A stretch of DNA of 64,000 nt, taken from Streptomyces sp. SID13726. GTDB taxonomy: Bacteria > Actinomycetota > Actinomycetes > Streptomycetales > Streptomycetaceae. Both the position numbers and the translations under genes were made by a program. Location: the NCBI RefSeq assembly GCF_010548375.1, contig NZ_JAAGLY010000006.1, forward strand, positions 62,001-126,000, read 5' to 3'. Within the stretch, counting starts at the first letter, position 1. Each line of letters opens with the position of its first letter. The notes under the pieces are model-generated. The model did no database searches and was not told where the DNA came from. It saw nothing but the letters and a program-made list of their open reading frames with translations. Shown piece after piece: positions 52,604-61,239 of the stretch.

Positions 52604-53406
52604 GCACGAGCACGGTCATCAGCCTGCGCGGCGCCGGTCTGTCCTACGGCCCGCGCACGGTCTGGCACGACCTCGAACTCGACGTGCGCCAGGGCGAGTT
52701 CCTGGCCGTGCTGGGCCCGAACGGAGCGGGCAAGACCAGCTTCGTCCGGGCCCTGCTCGGCCGCCAGCCGCTGTCCGCCGGGGAGTTGACGGTCCTGGGC
52801 CGCCCGCCCCGCGAGGCCGCCCGGCACATCGGCTACGTCCCCCAGCAGGCCGCCCTGTCCGCGCAGGCGATGCTGCGCGCCCGCGACCTCGTACGGTTCG
52901 GCATCGACGGCCACCGCTTCGGACCGCGCCTGCGAACGGCGGCCGTACGCAGGCGTGTCGACGAGATCCTCGCCTCCGTCGGCGCCTCGGCCTACGCGGA
53001 CGTACCCCTGGGCCTGCTGTCCGGCGGCGAGCGCCAGCGCGTCCGCATCGGCCAGGCGCTCGCGACCGATCCCCGCATCCTGCTGTGCGACGAGCCGTTG
53101 CTCTCCCTCGACCTCCATCACCAGCGCGCGGTCACGGAGTTGGTGGACGCCCGCCGCCGCTCCCACGGCACGGCGGTGGTGTTCGTGACCCATGAGATCA
53201 ACCCGGTGCTCGACCTGGTGGACCGGGTGCTGTACCTCGCGCCGGGCGGCCATCGGGTCGGCACCCCCGACGAGGTCCTCACCTCCGAGTCGCTGTCCCA
53301 CCTGTACGGCACCCGGGTCGACGTCGTCCGGGTGCACGACCGGGTCGTGGTGGTCGGCGCCCTCGACGACCACGCGCACCACGCACCCGAGGAGGTCCGG
53401 ACATGA
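52600..53406 (+). CDS. znuC: Zinc ABC transporter ATPase
   Basis: A 268-residue ABC ATPase. Walker A is GPNGAGKTS (near residue 38), the signature is LSGGERQR, and Walker B is ILLCDEPLLSLD, followed by a switch His in VFVTHEIN. It ends with an HDRVVVVG segment and a short His-rich tail (DDHAHHAPEE). It starts with GTG overlapping the znuA stop and overlaps znuB by ATGA. Confidence 0.93.
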   Translation: MSTSTVISLRGAGLSYGPRTVWHDLELDVRQGEFLAVLGPNGAGKTSFVRALLGRQPLSAGELTVLGRPPREAARHIGYVPQQAALSAQAMLRARDLVRFGIDGHRFGPRLRTAAVRRRVDEILASVGASAYADVPLGLLSGGERQRVRIGQALATDPRILLCDEPLLSLDLHHQRAVTELVDARRRSHGTAVVFVTHEINPVLDLVDRVLYLAPGGHRVGTPDEVLTSESLSHLYGTRVDVVRVHDRVVVVGALDDHAHHAPEEVRT

Positions 53407-54284
53407 GCGTCTGGCACCAGATGTTCGACTTCGAGAACTACGGCGAGCTCCTCGTCCTGGTCCGCAACTCGCTCATCGCCGGAGCGGCCCTCGGTCTGGT
53501 CGGCGGACTCGCCGGGGTCTTCGTCGCGATGCGCGATCTGCCGTTCGCGGTGCACGGCATCAGCGAGCTGTCCTTCGCGGGCGCCTCCGGGGCGCTGCTC
53601 CTGGGCACGAACATCGTGGCGGGCTCGATCACCGGATCGCTGCTCGCGGCCGGCGCGATCGGCGTGCTCGGCACGCGCGCGCGTGACCGCAACTCGGTGA
53701 TCGGCATCCTGATGCCGTTCGGACTGGGCCTCGGGGTGCTCTTCCTCGCGCTCTACAAGGGCCGGGCGGCCAACAAGTTCGGGCTGCTCACCGGGCAGAT
53801 AGTCGCCGTCGACACCCCGCAGACGACCTGGCTGCTCGCCACCTCCGCGGTGGTCCTGATCGCCCTCGCGGTGATGTGGCGCCCGCTCGCCTTCGCCAGC
53901 GCCGACCCCGATGTCGCCGAGGCCCGCGGGGTCCCGGTGCGCGGCCTCTCCTTCGCCTTCATGATCGTGCTCGGCCTCGCGGTGGCGCTGTCCGTGCAGG
54001 TCGTGGGCGCGCTGCTGGTCCTGTCCCTGCTGATCACCCCGGCCGCGGCCGCCGCCCGGGTCAGCGCGTCCCCGGTGCTGCTGCCCGTGCTCAGCATGGT
54101 CTTCGCCCTGGCGTCGATCGAGGGCGGCATCCTGCTGGCCCTGGGCAGCAGCATCCCGATCAGCCCGTACGTCACGACGATCTCGTTCGTCCTCTACGCC
54201 GGCTGCGCCGCCGTCGGCAGCCACCGGACCCGGCGCCGGGGCGCCCGGCGTACGGTTCCGTCGCCGGCCGGGGCCGCGGTCTAG
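53403..54284 (+). CDS. znuB: Zinc ABC transporter permease
   Basis: A 293-residue integral membrane protein of the ABC-3 (ZnuB/TroC) family with eight to nine hydrophobic helices. The typical loop is DRNSVIGILMPFGLGLGVLF, and the later MIVLGLAVALSVQVVGALLV helix is well conserved. It completes the zinc importer. Its stop overlaps the stop of the convergent AraC gene in CTAG. Confidence 0.92.
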   Translation: MSVWHQMFDFENYGELLVLVRNSLIAGAALGLVGGLAGVFVAMRDLPFAVHGISELSFAGASGALLLGTNIVAGSITGSLLAAGAIGVLGTRARDRNSVIGILMPFGLGLGVLFLALYKGRAANKFGLLTGQIVAVDTPQTTWLLATSAVVLIALAVMWRPLAFASADPDVAEARGVPVRGLSFAFMIVLGLAVALSVQVVGALLVLSLLITPAAAAARVSASPVLLPVLSMVFALASIEGGILLALGSSIPISPYVTTISFVLYAGCAAVGSHRTRRRGARRTVPSPAGAAV

Positions 54285-55063
54285 GCGTTCTGCTCCCGCA
54301 CCGCGCGCGGGGAGGCGCCCAGTTCCTTGTGGCACGTCTTGTTGAACGCCTGGAGGTCCGGGATGCCGACCGTGGCCGCGATGGCCGGAATGGCCAGGGT
54401 CGAGGCGATCAGGAGGTGCCGGGCGCGTTCCATGCGGCGGCGCCGGACGTAGGCGACGACCGTGAGGCCGGTGTCCTCGCGGAACAGCCGGGTGAGGTGA
54501 GTGTGCGAGACCCCGGCGGCGCGGGCGATGCCGGGGACGGTCAGGGGTCCGGCCAGGTGCTCCTCGATGTGGGCGACGGCCGTGCGCAGGGCCGGGTGCC
54601 GGGAGCCGGGGCGGTCCTCGGCGGCGCCGGTCAGGCCCGTCGTGCGCCACAGCACCGTCCACAGCTCGGCGGAGGCCCGGGCCGGGGACTGCGCGCTCGC
54701 CGCGACCGTACGGCGCAGCAGTCCGCGCAGCACCTCCGCGTCCACGCCGGTGTCCTGCATCACCGGGACCCGGCGCCGCTCGCCGTCGCCCGGCAGCCGG
54801 AAGTGGGCGTACAGGTGCTCGCAGCGGGTGGTGTCGTAGTGGAAGTGCACCTCGGCGCCGGGCGGGACGAGGCTCAGGTGGCCGGGGCGGATCGGGTGCC
54901 GGGAGCCGCCCAGTTCGAGGGTGCCGGAGTAGCCGTAGAGATGGAGCTGCCACAGCCGCGGGAGCCGGAAGACGTCGTGCGGGCCCGCGGAGCCGTGCAC
55001 GCCGACGCCCGCGTTCTCGACGTGGGGCGGCCGGTCGAGGGCCAGGTCGACGTGTCGGGTCAT
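54281..55063 (-). CDS. AraC-family regulator
   Basis: A 260-residue regulator with an N-terminal cupin-like ligand domain (HLYGYSGTLELGG, SLVPPGAEVHFHY) and a C-terminal double HTH (AHIEEHLAGPLTVPGIARAA, then LLIASTLAIPAIAATVGI). The second HTH ends in the usual YFSRxFK position as AFNKTCHKELGASP, so the Tyr-Phe pair is changed to Ala-Phe. ATG 55063 has no ribosome site; TAATTT ends 6 bases upstream, so it is probably leaderless. It diverges from a PhyH-type oxygenase that it most likely controls. Confidence 0.9.
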   Translation of the reverse strand: MTRHVDLALDRPPHVENAGVGVHGSAGPHDVFRLPRLWQLHLYGYSGTLELGGSRHPIRPGHLSLVPPGAEVHFHYDTTRCEHLYAHFRLPGDGERRRVPVMQDTGVDAEVLRGLLRRTVAASAQSPARASAELWTVLWRTTGLTGAAEDRPGSRHPALRTAVAHIEEHLAGPLTVPGIARAAGVSHTHLTRLFREDTGLTVVAYVRRRRMERARHLLIASTLAIPAIAATVGIPDLQAFNKTCHKELGASPRAVREQNA

Positions 55064-55069
55064 GGTGGA

Positions 55070-55075
55070 AAATTA
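55070..55075 (-). promoter_or_regulatory. -10 element of the AraC gene
   Basis: TAATTT on the minus strand ends 6 bases before the ATG at 55063. No convincing -35. Confidence 0.5.
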
Positions 55076-55121
55076 CCAGCGGTCGCCGATTACGGCCCAC
55101 GACATCCAGGACCGGCCTTCC

Positions 55122-55127
55122 TACGGT
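55122..55127 (+). promoter_or_regulatory. -10 element of the PhyH gene
   Basis: TACGGT ends 6 bases before the ATG at 55134. The 58 bases between the two divergent start codons contain both -10 elements, so a single AraC dimer could reach both promoters. Confidence 0.45.
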
Positions 55128-55133
55128 TGCCGT

Positions 55134-55955
55134 ATGTCAACCACACCACAGCTGCTGAGCTCCGCCCAGGTGGCGCGGTTCGTGGCCCACGGTTTCCTGC
55201 GCCTGGACGGGATCGTGCCGCCGGAGATGAACGAGGAGGCGCTCGCGGTGTTCACCGCGAGGCTGCCCGCCGTGCCGTACGGCGTGCCGGTGCCGACGGC
55301 GTTCCCCGAGGGCTCGTTCTCCCGCCGGCTCGTCGAGCTGCCCGCGGTCGCGGGCGGGCTGGCGAGTCTGGTGGGGCAGGACCCGGCCGTCGACCACCAC
55401 TTCGTGCACACCCGTGAGCCGCGTGAGGGCAGCGCCCAGCCGCTGCACGCGGACGCGCTGATCGATCTGCGGCAGGACGCGTTCGACGTCCAGCTCATGT
55501 ACTACCCGCAGGAGGTCACCGCGGAGATGGGCGGCACGCTCATCGTCCCCGGCAGCCATCTGCGCCGTACCAACGAGTCCGACACCGGCCGGTACCAGAA
55601 CCTGCGCGGGCAGACCCGGCTGACCTGCCCGGCGGGGACGGTCGTCCTGCTGCACCACGGGATCTGGCACGGCGGGCGGCGCAACGACAGCGACACCGTG
55701 CGGCACATGTACAAGATCCGCTTCAATCCGACCGTGCCGCAGGTGCGGCTGTGGGACACGGCCGATCTGGACGCTCCCGCCGTGCGCGAGGAGCTGGGGC
55801 GCGGTTTCCCCTGGTACGAGTCGGCGACCGGCCGGCTGGAGATCTTCAACCGGATCCGGCTGTGGCGTGCCCTGTCCGGCGATCCGGGCTTCGACATCGA
55901 TCACTGGGCCACCCGCGTCGCCAACCGGCCCACCGCGCAGAGGAGCCAGGCGTGA
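55134..55955 (+). CDS. Phytanoyl-CoA dioxygenase (PhyH) family oxygenase
   Basis: A 273-residue Fe(II)/2-oxoglutarate-dependent dioxygenase fold. The iron triad is recognisable: His-x-Asp in PLHADAL and the distal His in HHGIWHGGRRND, followed by the Arg that binds 2-oxoglutarate (VRHMYKIRFNP). The substrate is unknown. ATG 55134 is taken over an ATG 72 bases upstream because homology starts here; the mRNA is probably leaderless. It is divergent from an AraC regulator and overlaps the next small gene by GTGA. Confidence 0.87.
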   Translation: MSTTPQLLSSAQVARFVAHGFLRLDGIVPPEMNEEALAVFTARLPAVPYGVPVPTAFPEGSFSRRLVELPAVAGGLASLVGQDPAVDHHFVHTREPREGSAQPLHADALIDLRQDAFDVQLMYYPQEVTAEMGGTLIVPGSHLRRTNESDTGRYQNLRGQTRLTCPAGTVVLLHHGIWHGGRRNDSDTVRHMYKIRFNPTVPQVRLWDTADLDAPAVREELGRGFPWYESATGRLEIFNRIRLWRALSGDPGFDIDHWATRVANRPTAQRSQA

Positions 55956-56239
55956 GCCCGTCGAACACCGTCCGTCAGCAGGTTCTGGTGCTGTACCTGG
56001 ACACCTCCGCCCTGGACTCCCCGGTCCTCGGCTGGGCCCGCTACGACGGCACCGGCACCACCCGTCCGACGACCGGGGACAGCGACGAGCCGCCGTACGC
56101 GACGGGTGTCGCCGCGCTGGAGGACGGCTGGCGGCTCTTCCAGGCCGCGCAGCTCCTGCCGCCGTATCCGGGTGCCGAGCAGGAGACGTCGTTCCTCAAG
56201 CACGAGTTCTTCTTCGAGAAGCTGGTCGGCGGGGTATGA
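55952..56239 (+). CDS. Small unknown protein coupled to PhyH
   Basis: A 95-residue soluble acidic protein without known domain. Recognisable stretches are VLVLYLDTSALDSPVLGWARYD and EDGWRLFQAAQLLPPYPG, then a helical FLKHEFFFEKLV end. It starts with GTG inside the PhyH stop, so it is translated with it. A partner or assembly factor of the oxygenase is possible; no direct evidence. Confidence 0.7.
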   Translation: MSPSNTVRQQVLVLYLDTSALDSPVLGWARYDGTGTTRPTTGDSDEPPYATGVAALEDGWRLFQAAQLLPPYPGAEQETSFLKHEFFFEKLVGGV

Positions 56240-56335
56240 GCGGGTGGGTATCAGCCGGCGGGCATGAGACGCAGCTCATAGTCTCGGCCGCCGGGATGTG
56301 GTCCAATACGCCATAAGTGTGACGAATCGGACTCC

Positions 56336-56351
56336 ATATCTTCGAGGATAT
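56336..56351. promoter_or_regulatory. Inverted repeat overlapping the ribosome site of the phosphatase gene
   Basis: ATATC-TTCGAG-GATAT spans the CGAGGA ribosome site 8-23 bases before the ATG at 56359. It could be an operator or a hairpin that limits translation. Confidence 0.35.
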
Positions 56352-56358
56352 TCACCTG

Positions 56359-58116
56359 ATGCCCCGTCCCCGCCTGTCCGCGCGCCCGGCCCCCTTCCTC
56401 TCCTCGGAGATGCTGCGGGAGCTGTCGGAGGCGGCCCGGGCGGCGGGGACGGGGCAGGTCCTGGACGAGCTGTGGACGGCCCGCCGGTTCCTGGACGGGA
56501 CTCCGGCGGCCGTCGCCGTCCTCGACCCCGAGCTGCGCTATCTGTACCTCAACGACACCCTCGCGGAGCTCAACGGCCTGTCCGTCGGGGAGCATCTGGG
56601 CCGGCCGATGCCGGAGGTGATCCCCGGTTCCGGGCCCTCGGCCGAGGTCGCCCACGAGGTGATCCGCACCGGCCGGGCGCAGACCGTCGTCTTCGACGGG
56701 CGCACCCCGGTCGACCCGGTGGACGTACCGCGCTGGTGGCTCGGCGCCTTCCACCGGCTGGAGGGCGAGGACGGCGAGATCCTCGGGGTCGCCGCCGTGA
56801 TCATGGAGGTCACCGAGGCCATCCAGCAGCGCGAGTCGATGCGGCGCGCCCAGGAGCGCCTGGAGCTGCTGGAGGAGACCGCCGCCCGGGTCGGCGGCAC
56901 GCTGGACGCTGCCGAGGCCTGCCGGGCGCTGACCGATCTGCTGGTGCCGCGGTTCGCCGACTACGCCGCCGTGGACGTACTCGACCCCGAGGGCACGCCC
57001 AGGGCACCCGCCACCCCCGTCCCGGTACGGCTGCGCCGCATGGCGGTGGCCGCGGCGCCCGGGATCCCCGCCCCGCTCACCCCGCTGACCAGGGACGGCG
57101 AGGTGATCTTCCACCAGGCCAGTTCCTCGATGGCCCGGGTCCTGACCGAGCACCGGCCGGTCGTGCTGAACCGGCCCGACGACGACACCATGCGCCTGCT
57201 CGCGCCGAACCGGCAGCGGCTGGAGCGCTACCGGGCGATGAACCTGCACTCCGTGGCGTATCTGCCGCTCATGGCCTCCGGCGAGCCCGTCGGGGCCGTG
57301 ATCGTCGGCCGCAGAGCGGACTCCCCCGAGTTCACCCGGGAGGACGTCGAGCTCCTCGATCAGCTGACCGCGCGGGCCGCCACCGGCATCGCCCACGCCC
57401 TGCGCTACACCCACGAGCACGAGACCACCCTGGAGATGCAGCGCGCCTTCCTGGCCACCCCGCACACCCCGGGGCCCGGCGTGGAGATCGCCAGCCGCTA
57501 TCTGCCCGCCGGCCGGGGTGCCGAGGTCGGCGGCGACTGGTTCGACGCCGTGGCCCTGCCCTCGGGGCGCACCCTGCTCGTGGTCGGGGACGTCATGGGG
57601 CACGGGGTGCGCGCCGCGGCGGCGATGAGCGAGTACCGCTCACTGCTGCGGGCGCTGGCCCTCCAGGGGCTGCCTCCCGACCGGCTGCTCACCGAGGCGG
57701 ACCGCACCTCCCACGCGCTGGACCTGGACCGGGTCGCCACCTGCGTCCTGGCGCTCCTGGACCCGGCCGCCGAGTACGCGGTGCTGGCCACCGCGGGGCA
57801 CGTCCCGCCCCTGCTGGTCCGCCCGGACAGCGCGCCGGAGCTCGCGGACCTCCCGGTGGGCCCGCCGCTCGGCACCGGCTCGGCCGGGTACCGCAGCCGG
57901 CACGTCCCGCTGCCGCCCGGCACCCTCCTGCTGGCCTACACCGACGGTCTCGTGGAGCGGCGCGGCGAGGACATCGACACCGGCCTCAGCGCGCTCACCG
58001 GTATGCCCATCACCTCCGGACACGCCCTGCCGGACGTCCTGAACACCGTCCTGGACCGGCTGGCCCCCGCCAACTCCGAGGACGACGTGACGGTGCTCGC
58101 GGCCCGCACCTGCTGA
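56359..58116 (+). CDS. PAS-GAF-PP2C (SpoIIE-type) protein phosphatase
   Basis: A 585-residue soluble protein. It has a PAS domain at about 45-160 (AVAVLDPELRYLYLNDTL), a GAF domain at about 175-350 and a PP2C/SpoIIE catalytic domain at about 385-585 with metal-binding Asp residues in VGGDWFDAV, VVGDVMGHG and EDDVTVL. There is no anti-sigma kinase domain at the C-terminus, so it is a pure phosphatase. Such enzymes dephosphorylate STAS anti-anti-sigma factors in response to a sensed signal; the partner is not in the window. The gene is followed by a 219-base gap without a gene and then a roadblock protein. Confidence 0.9.
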   Translation: MPRPRLSARPAPFLSSEMLRELSEAARAAGTGQVLDELWTARRFLDGTPAAVAVLDPELRYLYLNDTLAELNGLSVGEHLGRPMPEVIPGSGPSAEVAHEVIRTGRAQTVVFDGRTPVDPVDVPRWWLGAFHRLEGEDGEILGVAAVIMEVTEAIQQRESMRRAQERLELLEETAARVGGTLDAAEACRALTDLLVPRFADYAAVDVLDPEGTPRAPATPVPVRLRRMAVAAAPGIPAPLTPLTRDGEVIFHQASSSMARVLTEHRPVVLNRPDDDTMRLLAPNRQRLERYRAMNLHSVAYLPLMASGEPVGAVIVGRRADSPEFTREDVELLDQLTARAATGIAHALRYTHEHETTLEMQRAFLATPHTPGPGVEIASRYLPAGRGAEVGGDWFDAVALPSGRTLLVVGDVMGHGVRAAAAMSEYRSLLRALALQGLPPDRLLTEADRTSHALDLDRVATCVLALLDPAAEYAVLATAGHVPPLLVRPDSAPELADLPVGPPLGTGSAGYRSRHVPLPPGTLLLAYTDGLVERRGEDIDTGLSALTGMPITSGHALPDVLNTVLDRLAPANSEDDVTVLAARTC

Positions 58117-58335
58117 CCCTCCCGCGGCCCGCCGGCTGTCCGGCTCCGGCGTCATCTTCCGTCCCCCGAAGGGCAGTTGCGGCCCGGAGGCGGTCCCGAC
58201 GGGGTGGCGTTCGGTCAACGCGGGACAGTCCCGAAGACCCCCGCCGCCGGTCCCCGGAAGGCGCATACGGTCCGGCCATCCGGCGGACGGACCCGGCACG
58301 GGCCCGCCGCGACCGACAGGCACAAGGGAGGCACC

Positions 58336-58710
58336 GTGGCGAGTGTGGAAGTGTCGCTGAAGGAGATGCTGGCCGGGACGGAAGGGGCGATGGCGGCCGC
58401 GGTCGTCGACTACACCAGCGGGATGGCGCTCGGCACCCTGGGCGGCGGCAAGGACCTGGACATGACGGTCGCCGCGGCCGGCAACACCGACGTCATCCGG
58501 GCCAAGGTGCGCACCATGGAGCAGCTGGGCCTCAAGAGCAGCATCGAGGACATCCTGATCACGCTCGGCAGCCAGTACCACCTCATCCGGCTGGTGACCG
58601 GGCGCAACGGCAACGGGCTGTTCCTCTACCTGGTCCTCGACAAGGCCCGCTCCAACCTGGCGATGGCGCGTCACCAACTCAGGCGTGTCGAGGAGCAGTT
58701 GGAGATCTAG
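58336..58710 (+). CDS. Roadblock/LC7-domain protein
   Basis: A 124-residue single-domain roadblock/LC7 protein (AAAVVDYTSGMALGTLGGG, then HLIRLVTGRNGNGLFLYLVL). Such proteins bind small Ras-like GTPases and modulate their activity. In streptomycetes they usually sit in conservon operons with a sensor kinase, a DUF742 protein and a GTPase, none of which is here. GTG 58336 has GGGAGG 5 bases upstream. Confidence 0.86.
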   Translation: MASVEVSLKEMLAGTEGAMAAAVVDYTSGMALGTLGGGKDLDMTVAAAGNTDVIRAKVRTMEQLGLKSSIEDILITLGSQYHLIRLVTGRNGNGLFLYLVLDKARSNLAMARHQLRRVEEQLEI

Positions 58711-58863
58711 CACCGCTTCCGGCCGGGGACGCCGTGCGCCCATGATGTGAAGACTTCTGCAAGTCGCCACATCCACATGAGTCCAATCCGTGGCCGCCCG
58801 GCGTCCCCGGCCAGCAGGATCGGCATCGACGACCCCGTCCCGTCCGGCAGGGAGCGAGCGCCC

Positions 58864-59271
58864 ATGCACGTCCCCCTCTACCAGGCCAAGGCGGACTTCT
58901 TCCGCATGCTCGGCCACCCGGTGCGCATCCGCGTCCTGGAGCTGCTCCAGCACGGGCCCGTGCCGGTCCGCGACCTGCTGGCCGACATCGACATCGAGCC
59001 CTCCAGCCTCTCCCAGCAACTGGCCGTCCTCAGGCGCTCCGGCATCGTCGTCTCCATCCGGGAGGGCTCGACGGTGAGTTACGCCCTCGCCGGCGGTGAC
59101 GTCGCCGACCTGCTGCGCGCGGCCCGCCGTATCCTCACCGAACTCCTCGCCGGCCAGAACCGGCTCCTGACCCAGCTCCAGCAGGCGGACACGGCCGAGG
59201 CGCCCACGGCCGAGGCGCCCGTGGTGGGCGCCCCGCTCACCGAACGGGGCAGCCCTCGTCCGACGCCGTGA
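58864..59271 (+). CDS. ArsR-family regulator without metal-site cysteines
   Basis: A 135-residue winged-helix repressor (ADFFRMLGHPVRIRVLELL, RDLLADIDIEPSSLSQQLAVLRRSG, then VVSIREGSTVSYAL). No ELCVC-type metal-binding motif is present; there are no cysteines in the core. It could sense a non-metal signal or protein partner. AGGGAG lies 8 bases before the ATG. The C-terminal tail (TAEAPTAEAP repeats) overlaps the convergent lipoprotein gene by 35 bases. Confidence 0.87.
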   Translation: MHVPLYQAKADFFRMLGHPVRIRVLELLQHGPVPVRDLLADIDIEPSSLSQQLAVLRRSGIVVSIREGSTVSYALAGGDVADLLRAARRILTELLAGQNRLLTQLQQADTAEAPTAEAPVVGAPLTERGSPRPTP

Positions 59272-59782
59272 CCCGCCAGCTGCCGCCGCCCGTCACCTCG
59301 GCGCCGACCGGGGTGTCGGAGGGGTGGGTGAGGCGGTACGCGGAAGCGGCGGTGCAGACCATCTGCCGTACCCCGAGGTCGCTCAACGCGTCGATCCCCG
59401 GGGGCAGTCGGATCGTCATCGCGTCGCCCTTCACCGTCACCGCCGGCGTGTCCGGCGGGGTGTTCCCGTCCTCGTCGGTGGCGGCCGACGGGACCGCCAT
59501 GGCGGTGGGCAGCGCCGGCACCTCGGTGGAGATCCGTCTGCCCGAGGCCTCCTCCCCGGCCAACGGGCCCGCCATCAGCAGCCGCAGGGCCGCCTCCGGG
59601 TCGCCGGGCCGGTCGGTGTTGCGCGGCATCGCGACGAGCCCGCCCCCGCCGACGAAGTAGACCTGCGTGAGCGGCAGGCTGCCGCTCGCGGGAGCGCCCG
59701 CCTCCACCACCCCGGTCGCGGGGATGCCGCAGGAGGTGACCGCGAGGAGCGCCAGCAGCGGGGCGCGGTGCAGGGCCTTCAT
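59237..59782 (-). CDS. GerMN-like lipoprotein of the two-component operon
   Basis: A 181-residue lipoprotein (lipobox ending LAVTSC, Cys about residue 18). The rest resembles the GerMN domain of LpqB (QVYFVGGGGLVAMPR, RLLMAGPLAGEE). In the related MtrAB-LpqB set the lipoprotein tunes the sensor kinase from outside the membrane. The ATG at 59782 overlaps the kinase stop (ATGA), and the 3' end overlaps ArsR by 35 bases. Confidence 0.82.
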   Translation of the reverse strand: MKALHRAPLLALLAVTSCGIPATGVVEAGAPASGSLPLTQVYFVGGGGLVAMPRNTDRPGDPEAALRLLMAGPLAGEEASGRRISTEVPALPTAMAVPSAATDEDGNTPPDTPAVTVKGDAMTIRLPPGIDALSDLGVRQMVCTAASAYRLTHPSDTPVGAEVTGGGSWRVTASDEGCPVR

Positions 59783-61239
59783 GACGGGTTCTCCTCGGGC
59801 GAGTCGTCCCGCCGCAGCGGGAGTTCCACGGTGAAGACGGCGCCGCCCGCCGGGTGGTTGGCCGCGCGCACGCCACCGCCGTGGATACGGACGTTCTCGG
59901 CGGTGATGGCGAGGCCCAGGCCGCTGCCCTCGGAGCGGATCCGGGCGGTGTCCGACTTGTAGAACCGCTCGAAGACATGGGGCAGGACGTCGGCCGGGAT
60001 GCCGGGGCCGCTGTCGCGCACCTCGATGACCGCCGCTCCCGGTGTCCCGCTCAGCCGCACCCGCACCGGAAGGGCCCCGTGCTTGAGCGCGTTGCCGACC
60101 AGGTTGGCGACGACCACGTCGAGGCGGCGCGGGTCGACGCGACCGCGCAGGGCGTCCGGCGGGGGCAGGTCGGTGGCCACGGTGTCCGTCCAGCCGCGGG
60201 AGGCGAGGGTGCGCCGGATCGACTCGGCGAGGTCGATCTCGTCGAGGTGCAGCACCGCCGCGCCCGCGTCGAAGCGGGAGATCTCCATCAAGTCGTCGAC
60301 GAGACGGGCGAGTTTGACGGTCTCCTCGCTGATCAGCCGGACCGCGGTGGCGGTGTCCCCGTCCAGCCGGGCGGCGTCCTCGTCGAGGACGTCGGTGACC
60401 GCGGACATCGCGGCGAGCGGGGTGCGCAGTTCGTGCGAGACGTCGGCGGCGAAGCGCCGGGCCCTGGCCTCCATCTCGCGCAGCTCGGCGACCGAGGTCT
60501 CCAGCGCGGCGGCCGTCTCGTTGAACGTGTGGGACAGATCGGCGAGTTCGTCGGAGCCGTTGACCGCGAGCCGGGTGTCCAGGCGCCCCTCGGCGATCCG
60601 GCGGGTGGCCTGCCGGAGTTTGCGCACCGGCACCAGGACCCCGCGCGCGGCGAGGAGGGCGAGCACGACGGCGAGGACCAGCGCGGCCAGCATGGCCCGT
60701 TCGACGGCGGTGACCAGGGCGTCGACGTACGCCTGTTCCGTGGTCTGCGGGACGACCAGGAAGACCCGGACGCCGGTGACCGCGCCGGGGAGGTTGGGGC
60801 CGCCGAAGACGATCGACATGCCGACGACGAGGGAGGTGCGCCCGTCCTCGCGCACCCGTTGGAAGACGGTGGCCCGGCTGGTGCCGACGGCCTCCCGCAC
60901 GGCGGGCGTGACCTCGGTGAACGGGTCGCCGGGGGCCGAGGAGCCGCTCAGGTCCCCGTACGTCACCAGGACCCGCCAGCTGCCCTGCGACTCGGTGGCC
61001 GCCATGTCCTCGGCGAACTTCCGCAGCTCCGACTCGTCGGGCGGCAGCGGGAGTTCGGCGGAGTGCTGGTTGAGCTGGGCACGCAGCTGTCTGATGGTGG
61101 CGTCCTGGCTCTGCTGGAGCACTCCGGTGCGGGCCTCGCGGAAGGTCAGGGCGCCGGTCGTGATGGCCGCGACGGCGGCGACCAGCCCGAAGGCCACCAC
61201 CAGACGGGCGCGCAGGCCCCGCAGCGGGCGTTTCCTCAC
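59779..61239 (-). CDS. Two-component sensor histidine kinase, AfsQ2-like
   Basis: A 486-residue membrane kinase. Two hydrophobic helices bound an extracytoplasmic sensor (about residues 10-35 and 180-205). HAMP follows, then the H-box FAADVSHELRTPLAAM (phospho-His near 275), the N-box NLVGNALKHG, and G boxes DSGPGIP and GSGLGLAI. It starts with GTG overlapping the regulator stop. The three genes make one transcript: regulator, kinase, lipoprotein. The signal is unknown. Confidence 0.9.
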   Translation of the reverse strand: MRKRPLRGLRARLVVAFGLVAAVAAITTGALTFREARTGVLQQSQDATIRQLRAQLNQHSAELPLPPDESELRKFAEDMAATESQGSWRVLVTYGDLSGSSAPGDPFTEVTPAVREAVGTSRATVFQRVREDGRTSLVVGMSIVFGGPNLPGAVTGVRVFLVVPQTTEQAYVDALVTAVERAMLAALVLAVVLALLAARGVLVPVRKLRQATRRIAEGRLDTRLAVNGSDELADLSHTFNETAAALETSVAELREMEARARRFAADVSHELRTPLAAMSAVTDVLDEDAARLDGDTATAVRLISEETVKLARLVDDLMEISRFDAGAAVLHLDEIDLAESIRRTLASRGWTDTVATDLPPPDALRGRVDPRRLDVVVANLVGNALKHGALPVRVRLSGTPGAAVIEVRDSGPGIPADVLPHVFERFYKSDTARIRSEGSGLGLAITAENVRIHGGGVRAANHPAGGAVFTVELPLRRDDSPEENPS

